A DNA stretch of 64,000 nucleotides, from NCBI GenBank assembly GCA_032622095.1, contig CP136061.1, positions 215,604,373 through 215,668,372 of the forward strand, given 5' to 3'. A program made the position numbers and the translations under genes. The notes beneath the pieces are model-generated. The model was not told the DNA's origin. It saw only the letters and a list, made by a program, of their open reading frames with translations, and searched no databases. Every line of letters begins with the position of its first letter. The first letter of the stretch is position 1. The stretch comes from Siphonodentalium dalli. Its lineage: Eukaryota; Mollusca; Scaphopoda; Gadilida; Siphonodentaliidae. This document shows positions 22,206 through 34,075 of this stretch, in pieces.

Positions 22206-22921
22206 GCGCTAACTGCTCAATGTTTTAATGTGTTACAAAACGTCTGATAAAAATAGTTCTATCGGGAATATTCACACCATTTTTTTTCAGAGAACATAGT
22301 GTAAATATAGTCCTATCGGGATATCGTAAAGGAGATTAATTAAACCCCTCAGACTGCCGAAACTGACGACATTAAATTCGCTTTTTCGTGTCCCGCGGAA
22401 ATGAAACTTGTCTGTCCATTGATGACGTTATTTATTTGACATAGTATTTTTTTCTTCTGTTGTATTTGAACACTTGTTGCACGCGCAGGCTGCACGATCA
22501 TAATAACTTCAACCGATAAGCGCCGACTGATACCCGCGCAACAGTTTGTCTCAAATAAATTGTTATCAAAACGCAGGTTTATGGCCGCGGACATAAGCCG
22601 ATTAAGTGTAATGTAATTTATCCATGAATTTGACTGAAAAATTGTGATTCTATCACCATTAGCCACGAAAATGGGACCTCTAAACAGGCAAGTTTGATTT
22701 TCGGCGGACACGAACAAGCGAATTTATTGTCGGCAGTTTCGGCAGTCTGAGGGTTAATTAATCCCGAATTAAACGGAACTACTTTACGATAGTCCGATAG
22801 GACTATGTTTACTCTATGCATGTTCTCTGAAAAAATAGTGTGAATATTCCCGATAGAACTCTTTTTATCAGACGTTGTGTAACACCTTAAAACATTGAGC
22901 AGTTATAGCGCAAACCGAAAT
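22206..22921. mobile_element. Foldback element, arms about 215-248 bp
   Basis: Arms 22206-22420 and 22674-22921 are inverted copies: for example CTATCGGGAATATTCACACC pairs with GGTGTGAATATTCCCGATAG, and TCAGACTGCCGAAACTG with CGGCAGTTTCGGCAGTCTGA. Short unrelated centre. No ORF explains the arms. Confidence 0.8.
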
Positions 22922-23184
22922 GTGTTGTCTTGCAAGATATCCCACCGCTTTAGCTAAATTTACCTTCCTACAAAATCCATAAAGAGGATCATATATTATA
23001 TACCCACGGTTTTAATTATAGAATATAAAATATATTGGTTTCGCGAATGACCAACTCAGAATTCCGTTAAAATAACAATAACAACCAGCACCTATAACGA
23101 ACCGTTTTACTGGACTTGGCCTACTGGTCGCGTAGTTCCGACTTTTAAATAAACGGAATTTCCAACTCTATAAATAAAAGCCCC

Positions 23185-23255
23185 ACAATGCATTCGCCCT
23201 GTCCACCACGCAATATCAAAATCTCAGCAGCTAGATACACCACAGGTGGCGTAAT
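23185..23255 (+). repeat. K-family tail fragment
   Basis: CATTCGCCCTGTCCACCACG and CACCACAGGTGGCGTAATA match the tails at 6262-6335. Confidence 0.65.
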
Positions 23256-23329
23256 AAATGCTCTTTATTATTTCCATATCAGGAATACAGTAACAAACAA
23301 GACAGCAGTAAAATAAATGGGGACAAAAA

Positions 23330-23600
23330 GTTAGTGTAATCATGTATGAAATTTCCAACTGTTAAAATTCTTTATAACAGTTGTGACTCCCACCCCCTCA
23401 AAATACCTCCATCATTCGATCCCCGTCCCCATCATAATGGGGACAATAATTACTAGTTGGGATACCAGGCAATGGTAACCATGTATTTTAACCTTTATGT
23501 TGTAGTGTAATAATGTATGAAATTTCCAACTACATGTGCATTAACTTTTTTTTACAAAAGTTGTGAATCATACACACTCAAAATCTAACTTCCACCCCCA
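23330..23600. repeat. Two-copy local duplication
   Basis: TGTATGAAATTTCCAACT precedes similar C-rich text in both copies (about 23342-23405 and 23513-23600). 23600-24447 shows no other structure. Confidence 0.5.
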
Positions 23601-24447
23601 CCCCACTACACTGTCCCTTCCACTTAAAAACATTCTGGAGATCAAGTTGGCCACAGGTGTTCAGTTATTTTATACCATGACTCCCTATTGTACTGTGTAC
23701 AAACATGCTATATAATATATTTGTGCTGTACACCCTACTGTGTGTGAACAGGAGTCCGACCGTGGGTAACACGTTTCTACTGTGGGTAACACGTTTTAAT
23801 GGCATTTCAATGGTTAAAGTTTATACCCATAGTAGAACTACATCCGAGTTGACCTTTCATTAACCTTCCATGACCTCGATCAAAATCACTCTATTTTTAA
23901 AATGTAGCGCCTCGCGATGAAAACAATTTGATACTTTCGATTCAATTGAATATTATACTCACTAATGCGATAAAAACGAACAGTTATTTCCGTGGAAATC
24001 ACATCCAGATCAACAAATTGAACATATATTTCAAGAAATAGACGTAAAAAACTCGAACAACAAACGGTGGATTTCAAAATGACTTTCGTGGTTTCCTGTT
24101 CACTGTACGGCGGAGAAAAAAAAGTTCCCGCAATGTGTTATATTTATATTCATTAAATTCGTATTCCCATATATATATTCATGTTGTTTATTTATGGCGG
24201 TTTCATCATGATTACAGTTTATTGTGAATTGGCTACAATGATACCATATTCGTACAATTGAATGTTGACCTAATTCAATGTATCAATACGCCTGATCAGC
24301 TGTGATAGTGTACGTCGATGTACGGCCAAGTGTGGGGAACACAACGGGGATGATTGTGAATGGTGCGACAGAATCATCTTAATTTAAGTGGGTTTATTTC
24401 GATTTCATAGCAGTTGTTGCTCCTGTACCGGTCATGGTATAAACAAA

Positions 24448-24587
24448 ATACACACGTAGTGTTTCTGAATACCAAATTTACACCACTCGTGGGATTGATG
24501 ATTTACCACACTCGCTAAAGCTCGTGTGGTAAACCATCAATCCCACTCGTGGTGTAAATTTGGTATTCAGAAACACTACGTGTGTAT
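24448..24587. mobile_element. 140-bp hairpin element
   Basis: 67-bp arms beginning ATACACACGTAGTGTTTCTG pair with about three mismatches around CTAAAG. No obvious target duplication beyond A/T bases. Confidence 0.8.
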
Positions 24588-24608
24588 TCTATATATACCC
24601 CACGTGTC

Positions 24609-24690
24609 TTGGACTGTTGCCAAATTCACAGTGCTCCATTAGAGGGCCTGCTTGGACTGTTGCCAAATTCACAATGTTAACTGCAGAGAG
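24609..24690. repeat. Short direct duplication
   Basis: CTTGGACTGTTGCCAAATTC occurs twice 43 bp apart (24609 and 24652). The surrounding 24690-25000 has nothing else recognisable. Confidence 0.7.
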
Positions 24691-25002
24691 GTTGTATGTT
24701 ATTGGAGACGTTCTAATATGACAATAGGCTGGCCTAATTAACGAACCATGCACAGCTAAATACACACAAGCAACTTTTAATCTTCAAATAGATACAATTG
24801 TCGGCCTCCAAAATTCAATATACTTTCTTATATACAAACAAACATTGAACTCATACCATTGTTTCACTTAACCAAAATAGCGAATTTCCCCAAAAGAACG
24901 CATATAGACTGCGCATGCAGAAAATAAAAGATGGCCGTTACTACAAAAAAAACAGACATGCGCACTCCAATTAAAATTACCCATAATTCAGTTCACTACA
25001 CC

Positions 25003-25562
25003 AGGGGCTCCCAACAGGTTATACAATGTTTTCAGGCTATCAGATTATTTATATTTTCGACTTTAAGTTTACAATTTGAGCCTGTCCTCACTCTATCGAT
25101 ACGATTTATCATAAACATATTATACACCAGTGGCGTTAACTTTACAACTTCGGCATCTACGTGATTATATCGCTACGATTCAGTAAGGTACAAACAATCT
25201 CCATAAAATACAGCAGGGGCTCCCAATAGGTTATTCCCATTTATTATGGGCTCCCAATAGGTTATACAATATTTTCAGGCTATCAGATTATTTATATTTT
25301 CAACAACATATTATTACACCGGTGACTTTAAGTTTACAATTTGAGCCTGTCCTGACTCTATCGATAGGATTTATCATATTTTCATAAACGTATTATACAC
25401 CGCTGGCGTTAACTTTACAATTTCGGCATCTACGTGATTATATCGGTACGATTGAGTAAGGTACAAACAATCTCCAAGAATACATTCGCCCTGTACTCCA
25501 TGCGATATAAAAAAAACAAATGCAAGTAACACCACACTAGGTGGCGTAACAAGAGGGCATAA
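25003..25562 (+). repeat. K-family dispersed repeat, second large copy
   Basis: Same unit and tail order as 5803-6335 (GGGCTCCCAA(C/T)AGGTTATA, TACACCGGTGACTTTAAG, CGGTACGATTGAGTAAGGT, CATTCGCCCTGT), again with two main units plus a 40-bp partial repeat near 25205-25250. Confidence 0.75.
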
Positions 25563-25575
25563 TAAAAAGCTACAG

Positions 25576-25830
25576 ATGCCCATTGTTAACAAGGCCATAG
25601 GAAAATATTTCTTCACGCAGAGGGTGGTAAATAGCTGGAACTCTCTGTCAGACTTCGCTGGTGAGGCTCCATCACTCGATCAATTCAAAACATACATAGA
25701 ATTCTATTCCATATTAGTTCGACGACAAGTAATATGTTCAAGTGACTCACAACTAAATATCGAATGACGAAAAGTCGCAAGACTTGTTCCGTATTATGAT
25801 GATGATGATGATGATGATGATGATTATGAT
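25576..25830 (+). pseudogene. LINE 3' end fragment with (GAT)n tail
   Basis: Reads KYFFTQRVVNSWNSLSD then APSLDQFK, the conserved C-terminal signature that follows the reverse transcriptase in CR1/jockey-like LINE polymerases, ending at a stop at about 25767. A GATGAT microsatellite follows at 25796-25830, the usual sort of 3' tail. Only the last 63 codons are kept, so it is a severely 5'-truncated copy. Confidence 0.8.
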
Positions 25831-26490
25831 ATGATTGATAGAACAAACCACTATTATGATGATCGTGTCGTTATTTGTTTAAAATACGTATCAATTGACA
25901 TATACGCACCCGTTCCCTAAATAAAATCAACATATTTCGACAATTTTCGGGGAACTCCGCGAATTTGGGGATCTCCGCAAATAGCGACCTACTGCGAATT
26001 GTCACAACCGGAAAAACCCATTATCTATTTATAAAATGCCCAGCGAACCACAGCTAAAATATGTACCACAGTATACACTCGAGGGGCGTTAATAATGATG
26101 TTGCAGTTGATACTACCACGGTAATACCAATTATGTAATGGCTTTTGTCGTGTAGTAGCACTGACCATGCATTGTGTATTGTACTATTGTATTATACCAT
26201 GCTACAGTTATAAAATACCATGTTACATGCATGTATATCGTGCTACGACTATGGCGATGATATTGTGCTATACCGACTCTAAATTTCCATACCTTACTCG
26301 TTTTTTAATTTGCGCAGTATATTATTTTTCGCTCAGTTTTTAATTCGTGCACTTTAAATTCGCGCACCTATATATATATACATTGTATCTGTGCGAATTC
26401 AAAAATATTTCCGTAAAAGTCTTAGATTTTATGACAGTTTAAAACTAAGGATTCGTACTATTTTTCGCTCCGTTTTAAATTTGCGCACTG

Positions 26491-26655
26491 GCAGAGTACT
26501 AGGATAGGATAGGATAGGATATTTTATTTAAATATACACATATTAATGCATAATACATTTGACAAATATTATGTTGTATATTCGAGGGGTGGCATAGTCA
26601 GGCTAGACTGTCTTACTGCCACCCCCAGACTGTCTTACTGCCACCCCCAGTAAGT
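26491..26655 (-). repeat. Possible SINE/LINE 3' end with (TATCC)n tail, plus short duplication
   Basis: (GGATA)n at 26502-26521 next to TATTTTATTTAAATATAC; on the minus strand this reads as a body followed by a pentanucleotide tail. GACTGTCTTACTGCCACCCC is duplicated in tandem at about 26608-26648. Confidence 0.5.
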
Positions 26656-26656
26656 T

Positions 26657-27735
26657 AGTTAGTTAGTTAGTCAGTGCAAAACAACTGTACCCGATGTCAT
26701 ACTAAAAGTTAACAGAATGGGACAAGAATATTGTAGTAACTAAGGCTAAGTCCAGAAGAGTTAAAGGCCCACTTAATTTTCGAATCGCCGATTATTTTTA
26801 TAGTGACTTGATATGCGGTTTTGATAGCAATCTATGCCATAAAATATGATTAAAATACTATAATTAATCACTATTTGAAACATCTGTGTCTCAGAAGATG
26901 CCCACAAAGAAATAGAAAATTGCTGCTTCAAAGACTTCCCCCCTCTGGCACACAGAATGCAAGAGAATTCAAACTTTTTCAATGAAAGGGGAAGAACTCT
27001 ATCTTTAACATATAGAGTTATTCCCCCGGCATTGAAAATAATACTGATTTTTAGTATTTTTACTTCAATCTTGATGACAAAACGCGTTGGCAACTCAACA
27101 ATTTTAACATGTCCACAGTTTATTACACCGGATAAGTTGATAATACAATGTTTTGGAGCTTCCTCTTTATGTATGTATAATATGTATATATAATATGTAT
27201 AATATGGCATATATTTTATATAAAGTAATCTGGGGGTTCGAAAATTAAGTGGGCCTTTAACGGAATTCTGAGTTGGTCATTCGCGAAATCAATAATTTTA
27301 TATTCTATAATTACAATCGTGGGTATATAATATATGATCTTGAGCGCGTTACCATTTCTGACATTGGTTTTCTTGTATATATACTGTGCCGTAGCTATAT
27401 AGCGTTGACGTTCGTGGTATCTGATCCACATGCGCCTTCAAATTTGCAAGTTCCATATCCACCCATAGCTACCTGTTATGTATCCATGCACGATGAAGGG
27501 GAACTTCCCAGGTTCGTGTGGTCTGATCTCTATGTATATGTGGATCGTTCATTAACACCCTCGGTCCCCTCAAGTTTCGACAATAAAAAATCCCATTATA
27601 TTTTCAGATATAATAAAGGTAGAAATCCATGCAGTGAATATTACATGAACCGAACCACAGATGAAGACCGAACATATTCAACGATGGATAACTCTAACAT
27701 AAGCAAACTATATACGACAGCGCCGAGCAGACAAG
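26657..27735 (+). repeat. Segmental duplication, left block, copy 1
   Basis: Aligns with 35733-37268 from GTTAGTTAGTCAGTGCAAAA to CGCCGAGCAGACAAG, apart from the 522-bp F element in copy 2 and small indels. Copy 1 therefore preserves the empty F site (TCATACTAAAAG at 26699). Confidence 0.9.
26765..27256 (+). mobile_element. C-family TTAA element, 492 bp
   Basis: Begins AGGCCCACTTAATTTTCGAA and ends TTCGAAAATTAAGTGGGCCT, flanked by TTAA (26761-26764, 27257-27260). No transposase ORF; small ORFs on both strands arise from the inverted-repeat body. Confidence 0.9.
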
Positions 27736-27874
27736 ATTCCATAGAAATTGGTGGTATTTGGACAAAAAAAGTCACATTTTACTGTAAAAACATGAGATTA
27801 AACACACAAAAAGCATTTTCTTTCTCCAGAAAAAAGGGCAAGTCCTGCCCCCGCTCGCCCCCTCACTCTTAAAA

Positions 27875-28440
27875 CGACTGTGTGGTAGATCCACACAGTT
27901 ACCACACAGTTTGTGTAGCCATTTGATCGACAACAACATTGTGTGGTGAATTGTGTGGCAAATGACCACACATCTGTTGTGTGGTGGTGGCGAACATACT
28001 GTGTGGATCGACCAAAACAACTTGTTCTTTGTAGGCACACATTAAATGTGTGCTAAGTTGCGCACAAGATTGTGTGGATGCAGATGAACAGTTTATGTGT
28101 GGTTACTGACCTACAAAGTTGTGTAGTTGACACACACAAAGATGTTTGGGTCAAGCACATTTATTTGTTCGTTGAATGGACACAAATATGTTTGCACTAA
28201 GGAAACAATATGTTCGCCGCTACCACACACGTTTGTATTGTTATTGTACACAATGTTGTTGGGCGAGACTACACATATGTGTTAATCACAGGCGTACACA
28301 TTTGTGTGGTTGATCCAAACAATAGTGTTCACCGCCATTACACTATTTTGTATTGTTCTTGTACACAATGCTGTTGGGCAAGACAACACATATGTGTTCA
28401 TTACATGTGTACAAAAGTGTGTGGTCGATCCAAACAATAG
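27875..28440. repeat. ACTGTGTGG/ACACA-rich subterminal repeat block (left)
   Basis: Dozens of GTGTGG, CCACACA and TGTGTGT-type motifs in both orientations. The start GACTGTGTGGTAG is mirrored at 31362-31375 (CCACACAGTC). May be the left subterminal region of a DNA transposon of about 3.5 kb. Confidence 0.5.
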
Positions 28441-31204
28441 GCTGCTAATCCTGCAAAAAAAAAAATCATATTCAACGAAGAGTGTTTACCGATATTTATT
28501 GGCCAAACATATAGTTCGGCTATCGTTGGACCTTTTTTTCCCGCCATACATATGAAATGTTATAGTCTACTGATGCTTGACGTGCTGCGCTGGACGTTTT
28601 CGAATATTAACTTATCAAACAGCAAACATGCATATCCCGGGGGTCCGCGGCCTTCTTTTGTGTACACAGCAGAAATCGTGATTGTCGAATGATATAGTAT
28701 AGCTATAGTCTTTAATTTCAATAATACAAAGACACAAAACAAACAGCCGTTTAACACATTCACGTAATATTTTGGTTATCCTTTAAACTATAAGCGTGCA
28801 TGTTTCAGTTCCATTAATGGGTTTCACATCAATAACTAGAATTTTCCTTCAACTTGAATGTATTGGAACAATTCGAAAGTCAGTCTCTGCTATATATACA
28901 TATATATTGCTACTGGTTGGCTGTCTTACATCAGACTCACCCTCACGTGTGTAGAAGAACAAGCTCTAAAACTAACTGAAGCTTTCTGAGATCCCTTGAA
29001 CTATACAAGAAAATTAAGGGCTCCAAAGAGGATAGTCTTTTTGAATGTAATCGCCTCTTGCACAGAAACCAAATTACAGCACATGACATCATATGTATAC
29101 CAAAATCATTGACTGTGGAATTTGTGTCTAATTCATACATTCCACCGTGGTTCTTGTTGGTTGATTATAGTTTATCTGCGTCATTGCCAAGGCAGCCATG
29201 TCCATATCTTGTTATTTACATCGACGTTACACCGCGTGACCGCCATGATTTCACCATTGAACCTGTAAGCAGAGAAGTTATTTTGTTTATAACATGCCAT
29301 TGGGAATATTATTTACAGTATACATTGTATGTACATCTATAACAGTATTATAATTCATACATTAAAGAGCGCATTTTCAGAAAGGAATATAGTTTTTGAA
29401 TGATACTAAATATATACATGTACTACTCATTATAGCTTCACATAATGAATGTTCGGACAATTTATAAATATATTTTACTTTATCTATATGGCCAGATCGA
29501 TGCCTCATTAAGCGCAATCTTGACACGGGAAATTTGCAATTTTACATAAGGAATTGTAGCTATATATAACACAATACATTCATAGCCCCCCCCCCACCCC
29601 TTTTTTATAGTATAAACGATAACTCTTCACCATGTACGTCACTTAGTCCAAATGCTAATAATACTTTAATGACACATCTCACTATTCTGCAGTATTTATA
29701 ATTTTAGATTATTTCTAAGTTCATTATTTGCCATGACATTTATTGAATGACATAATATTCTTCACAATTTAAAGTTTTGGACACAAACGGTGGCTACATA
29801 TGTATTAGATATACGACATCACCCCCCCCCCCCCGGGCCCCTCCCTCGGTAACCAAATTTACGCAAGTTATACATAGCAGAGGAGGCCAAATTATGCATG
29901 TTAATTTTTCACATCGTCTTGGTAAACCACCAATATAATTGACAAATAAATACCCCACCCACCCACCCAACAATTTGTTTCCCTTGGTACATTGATCGTC
30001 CATTGTGGTATTTCAAGGTTTATTGCAACAGTGATGCTCATCATATTCAAATTAAATTAATTTGAAACACCAATTTCACACATTTTGTGTGATTCCGGGT
30101 GCCACATGTCACTTCGTAGTATGCGACTAGGGCATTTCAGTGACAGCCACAAGTCTCATTCATGGACGCGGCTCAGTGGTCGCCGTTGGTGGGGGGGGGG
30201 GTGTCCACATTCAAATGTCGAAGTACACCCCACCATCCCCCTTGAACCATATTTGTAGAATTATATTTGCACACCCCCCTCTCGTTCTGAATTTTCCAAT
30301 TGGTACCTCAAGCTTTCCAACTATTAGAATTTCCAACCAAATGGAAGTCTTCCACCCGATGGCCATTTGAGGCCATTTTTGTTTTACCAAAAGTAGAAAA
30401 ATATGCTACTGTTTGTCTAAAAAAAACTATAAATTTCCCACTAATTACTGGTTGAAAAATCAAACAAAGAGAATAATTTCAACCTATTATAATGCATGTG
30501 GTGTAAAACTTGTAACTTTGCGTCAGGCATGAAATTTCCAACTGTTGGAATTTTTAGTAAATTTTACCGAGGTTTGGGATAGGCTTATAGACACACCCTT
30601 CCCAATATCCGCCCTGTCGCCACGTCACTGGTCTCAGTATATATTTCCTCTCATCTGCATTCCATATAAACACAAAAAACGTCGATACTTTATCAACATG
30701 AGAACCTTACCGTGCAAAATAATAAAATTGTGGTTCTGGTTTAAAGCACGCTGTATAATATATAGTGTGTATGTGATGAACACACATTTGTTCAGTAAAT
30801 GTCTTCACCACACAGTTGAATTTGTCAATTTACATAAAGACAATTTTCGAGCAGGTTTTGTGCTTCGGAAAGATGTGTATCATATAGACCACAGAAACAA
30901 CAGATAAACCCAGATAAACGCACAACTCTAAAATGTAAATATATGACTATGCGACAGGGAATTGATGAATCAGAAAATCCAAATCAAGTTTATTATTTCG
31001 TTCAATCATGTTTTATACAAAATAGATACGGAAATTCTCACAAAGGTGAATATCTTGCCAATTTAAATATAATCTTACCTTAACTATAGAAATAATCGAA
31101 GAGACCGACCAATATATCGAATTTCGAGATCCACCACAATCAACAAGACTCCATGTGTACACTTTACGGCAGCCTGTGAGCCTGTACGAAACAACGACGC
31201 GCGC
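28441..31204. other. Unassigned DNA between two ACTGTGTGG blocks
   Basis: No transposase domain found in any frame. Contains C-runs (29586-29600, 29820-29835), a G-run (30190-30200) with GGGGGTGTCCACATT-like text that recurs near 33575, and several short unsupported ORFs, the longest 120 codons at 30545. Confidence 0.4.
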
Positions 31205-31239
31205 GTGACCACCACGTGAAATTTAAAAAAACCGACGTC

Positions 31240-31375
31240 ACATACAAATATGTGTGGTGATGTACACATATATGTGTGGATATTGGGTGATACACACATA
31301 TGTGTGTATTGTGTACACATTTATGTTCAGATAATGCCTCCACACAGTCATTGTGTGGAAGCTGCCACACAGTCC
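31240..31375. repeat. ACTGTGTGG/ACACA-rich block (right)
   Basis: TATGTGTGG, ACACATATGTGTG and CCACACAGTC motifs; orientation is inverted relative to 27875-27910. Confidence 0.5.
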
Positions 31376-31472
31376 TTTTTACAGTGCTTGGTCAAGGGCA
31401 GGGGGTCAGCTGCCCCATCTGCCCCCTCTGCCCCCTCTTCCGGCACCCCTGCTGGGGTGATCACATACTTAA

Positions 31473-31941
31473 AGGTACTCAACCCGATAAAACTCCTCTC
31501 AATTACTACTTCAATGGCTTCGGGGGTCAAAAATATTTGATTCGAGTCGAGGAAGTCACCCATCAAAGCTCAGATTTGTTAGATATCGATTTTAGAAATC
31601 TATTATTTTTCATTATCGGGAATACTATCTGGCCCAGAACTCAGTAAAAATTGCGTTAAAATTACCACTTGATTTTAGAGTTATCCATCCTTGTCTGTTT
31701 GAATAGATTTGGAGAACACATCCAGAGCAGATTACGGCAGTTAGTAGTACTGATCTCGAGTTTATAACAAATTTCAAAAATCAATATCTAATAACTCTGA
31801 GCTTTGTTTGATGGGTTCCTCGACTCGAATCAAATATTTTTTACCCCCAAAGCCAAAGAAATAGTAATATAGGACCCTCCGATCGGATTGTTGTTGTTGG
31901 AATCTGTTGAGATGGGGACCCTCTTTACGGGTTGAGTACCT
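31473..31941 (-). mobile_element. B-family TTAA MITE, 469 bp
   Basis: Begins AGGTACTCAACCCGATAAAA and ends ACGGGTTGAGTACCT, flanked by TTAA on both sides (31469-31472, 31942-31945). Full-length counterpart of 18208-18674 in the opposite orientation. Confidence 0.9.
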
Positions 31942-31947
31942 TTAATT

Positions 31948-32189
31948 GTACATGCGCTAATGGCGCATATTTTGTCGCTTTCGGCGCACCGCGCTAATGG
32001 CGCACCGAAAGCGCCGAAAGCGACAAAAAGTGCGCCGTAATGGCGCATGTTTTGTCGCTTTCGGCGCGCGCCGAAACAACGCTAATGGCGCACATTTTGT
32101 CGCTTTCGGCGCTTTCGGCGCATCGCGCCAAAAGCGACAAAAAGTGCGCCGAAAGCGCCATTAGCAAGTGGCCGTAATAGGATTCCATA
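31948..32189. mobile_element. E-family CpG-rich element, right part
   Basis: Repeats of TTTTGTCGCTTTCGGCGC in both orientations, ending CCATTAGCAAGTGGCC and ATTCCATA like the right end of 10466-10796. The left terminus is missing, apparently replaced at the B-element boundary. Confidence 0.8.
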
Positions 32190-32192
32190 GAC

Positions 32193-33355
32193 AAGGGTGC
32201 GATTCGGACTGATTGTGCATACACACTTAAATGTACTGAATCCGACCAGACGGTCCCCATATACCATCAAGAATCAAACAACAACATTCTTCAAAATACG
32301 CTTTAGTTATCATAATCGATTTATTGCAACAACATAATGTGGTTGTGTCTACTATGGTATCAAATTTCGCAAAACTTTTTATTTATCAACAAAATATAAC
32401 CGTATATATCACGTAAGTATCACGAAATTTGACCGTATTACCACTTGATTTTAGAGTTATCCATCTTCATCCGCAATTTTGTCTAAGACTCTCCGTTTGA
32501 GCAAGTGTTTCTGGGCCACATATTATTACACATCTCGAGAAATAACAAACTTCAAAAATCTATATATGATCACTCTGAGCTTTGATGTGTGGGTTCCTCG
32601 ACTCGAATCAAATATATTTTACCCCCAAAGCCAAATAAATAGTAATTTAGGAGCGTCTGTTCTGATTGAGTAGCTTTAAGCCCGGGTGTGTGTGGGTTCC
32701 AGAAGGTCTTCCAATTTTCACAAATAAATGAAAAGTAGCGGAGTTGCTTTCCCTGCATTAATTTGGAGAATACATATTACATATATATACATATATTTAA
32801 TACCGACAGTAACACATACACACTAATTTAAAATAGTTTGTCCATGGCAGTCACTGTGGTCAACAGAGCAGCGGCCACGTAACAGCAGTACAATGCATGT
32901 TTTCATTGTTTTGGTTGCCACGATTTTTAACTTGAAGGCAGACATTCCATTTAGACGAGATTCACGTTAATTCTCTTGTATAAACGTCCCGGTTCTCTAT
33001 ACTATACTATTTGATAGCCTCTATATCGAATTGTGGAATTTTGTCTGACGTCACCTCAGGTAAACACACGTCTCAGTATTGACCTCAGTCCAATATGTTG
33101 CCTCAAATTGTAAAGCTTCTAATCTAAAAGGCTGAGTAAAAGCGTACTTATTTTCGACCCTGTGTCTGCAAATTTGTTCAACCCTACACCCTACTATGAT
33201 ATAGATTGCAAGTAACGGCCAGAAAAAAATAGTTTCGCAGATCCTGTGTACGGATGTTTTCGTCAGCCCCCCCCCACCCCCCCCCCCAGGTAGCGTGGTA
33301 ATGTCGCAAGAGTTATACTCGTCCTTGACCTCGGATAAATGGTATACTCGTAGGA
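32193..33355 (+). repeat. Segmental duplication, right block, copy 1
   Basis: Matches 37264-38480 at high identity from ACAAGGGTGCGATTCGGACT through GTAATGTCGCAAGAG and CCTCGGATAAATGGTATAC. Includes a B element and poly-C runs. No coding sequence recognised. Confidence 0.9.
32231..32675 (+). mobile_element. B-family TTAA MITE within the duplication
   Basis: Begins ATGTACTGAATCCGACCAGA, ends TCTGATTGAGTAGCT, flanked by TTAA (32227-32230, 32676-32679). Paralogous copy at about 37302-37745. Confidence 0.85.
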
Positions 33356-34075
33356 GGGTATCACCCCCACCTCCCCCCTGAATCCTGAATACGAGTTAAT
33401 TTTGGGGGGTGAATCCTGAATACGAGTTAATTTTGGGGGGTGAATCCTGAATACATGTTAAGAAATAATACATAGAAGTTACATAGACACATTATGATGC
33501 CGGTCGCGTTATGAGGCCGTTATTATACCATTAATGATACTTTATGACCAGGGACGTGGCTAGAGGGTTTCCGTTGGGGGTGTCCACCTTGGGAAATTCC
33601 AACTGCACCCCCCTCCTTGAGTCAGAATCAGTCCGAACACAAGTTTTGCATAATTCCATTTGCACCCCCCCCCCCCCCACTCCTTGCACCTCAGTGTTTA
33701 GACCTAATATCCTATATCTTCATAAACCATGATTCTATATTCCCGGTATGAGAAAATTCAGATATTTTAACCTGAAACATTGCATAAATCCTAACATCTA
33801 GTGGTCTAACTCCATACACATGCACACGGCTACGGGCAAGAGACCACGACACACCGAGCTGACCATCGTTATTCGGCCGGTGTGAGAAAATTTTGGAATT
33901 TGAACAAGAAAATCGCAAATCCTAGCATCCAGACTGGTCTCAACTAAAGCTTTCCTATAGTGTTGGAAATTTCAAACCTCATACTCCCCTTCAGGTTGGA
34001 AAATTCTCCAACTGATGACCACAAGTTTGACCAAATGTAGTAAAAGTTGTTAAACTTATTAGCATTTTTGTATTG
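33356..34075. repeat. Poly-C/G tract with short direct repeats
   Basis: GAATCCTGAATACGAGTTAA-TTTTGGGGGG type unit repeated three times (33379-33460). 33870-33945 (GTGTGAGAAAATTTTGGAAT ... CAAATCCTAGCATC) matches 35335-35403. No gene. Confidence 0.6.

Noticed and set aside
27273-27872. 199-codon plus-strand ORF, the longest after the SLC46 exon
   Set aside because: The paralogous copy at 36840-37268 has 1-bp and 4-bp indels and a 37-bp loss in the same stretch, so there is no coding constraint; its ends run into a C element and low-complexity sequence, and no domain is recognisable.
30545-30907. 120-codon plus-strand ORF
   Set aside because: No recognisable domain, no splice-site context, and composition like surrounding noncoding AT-rich DNA.
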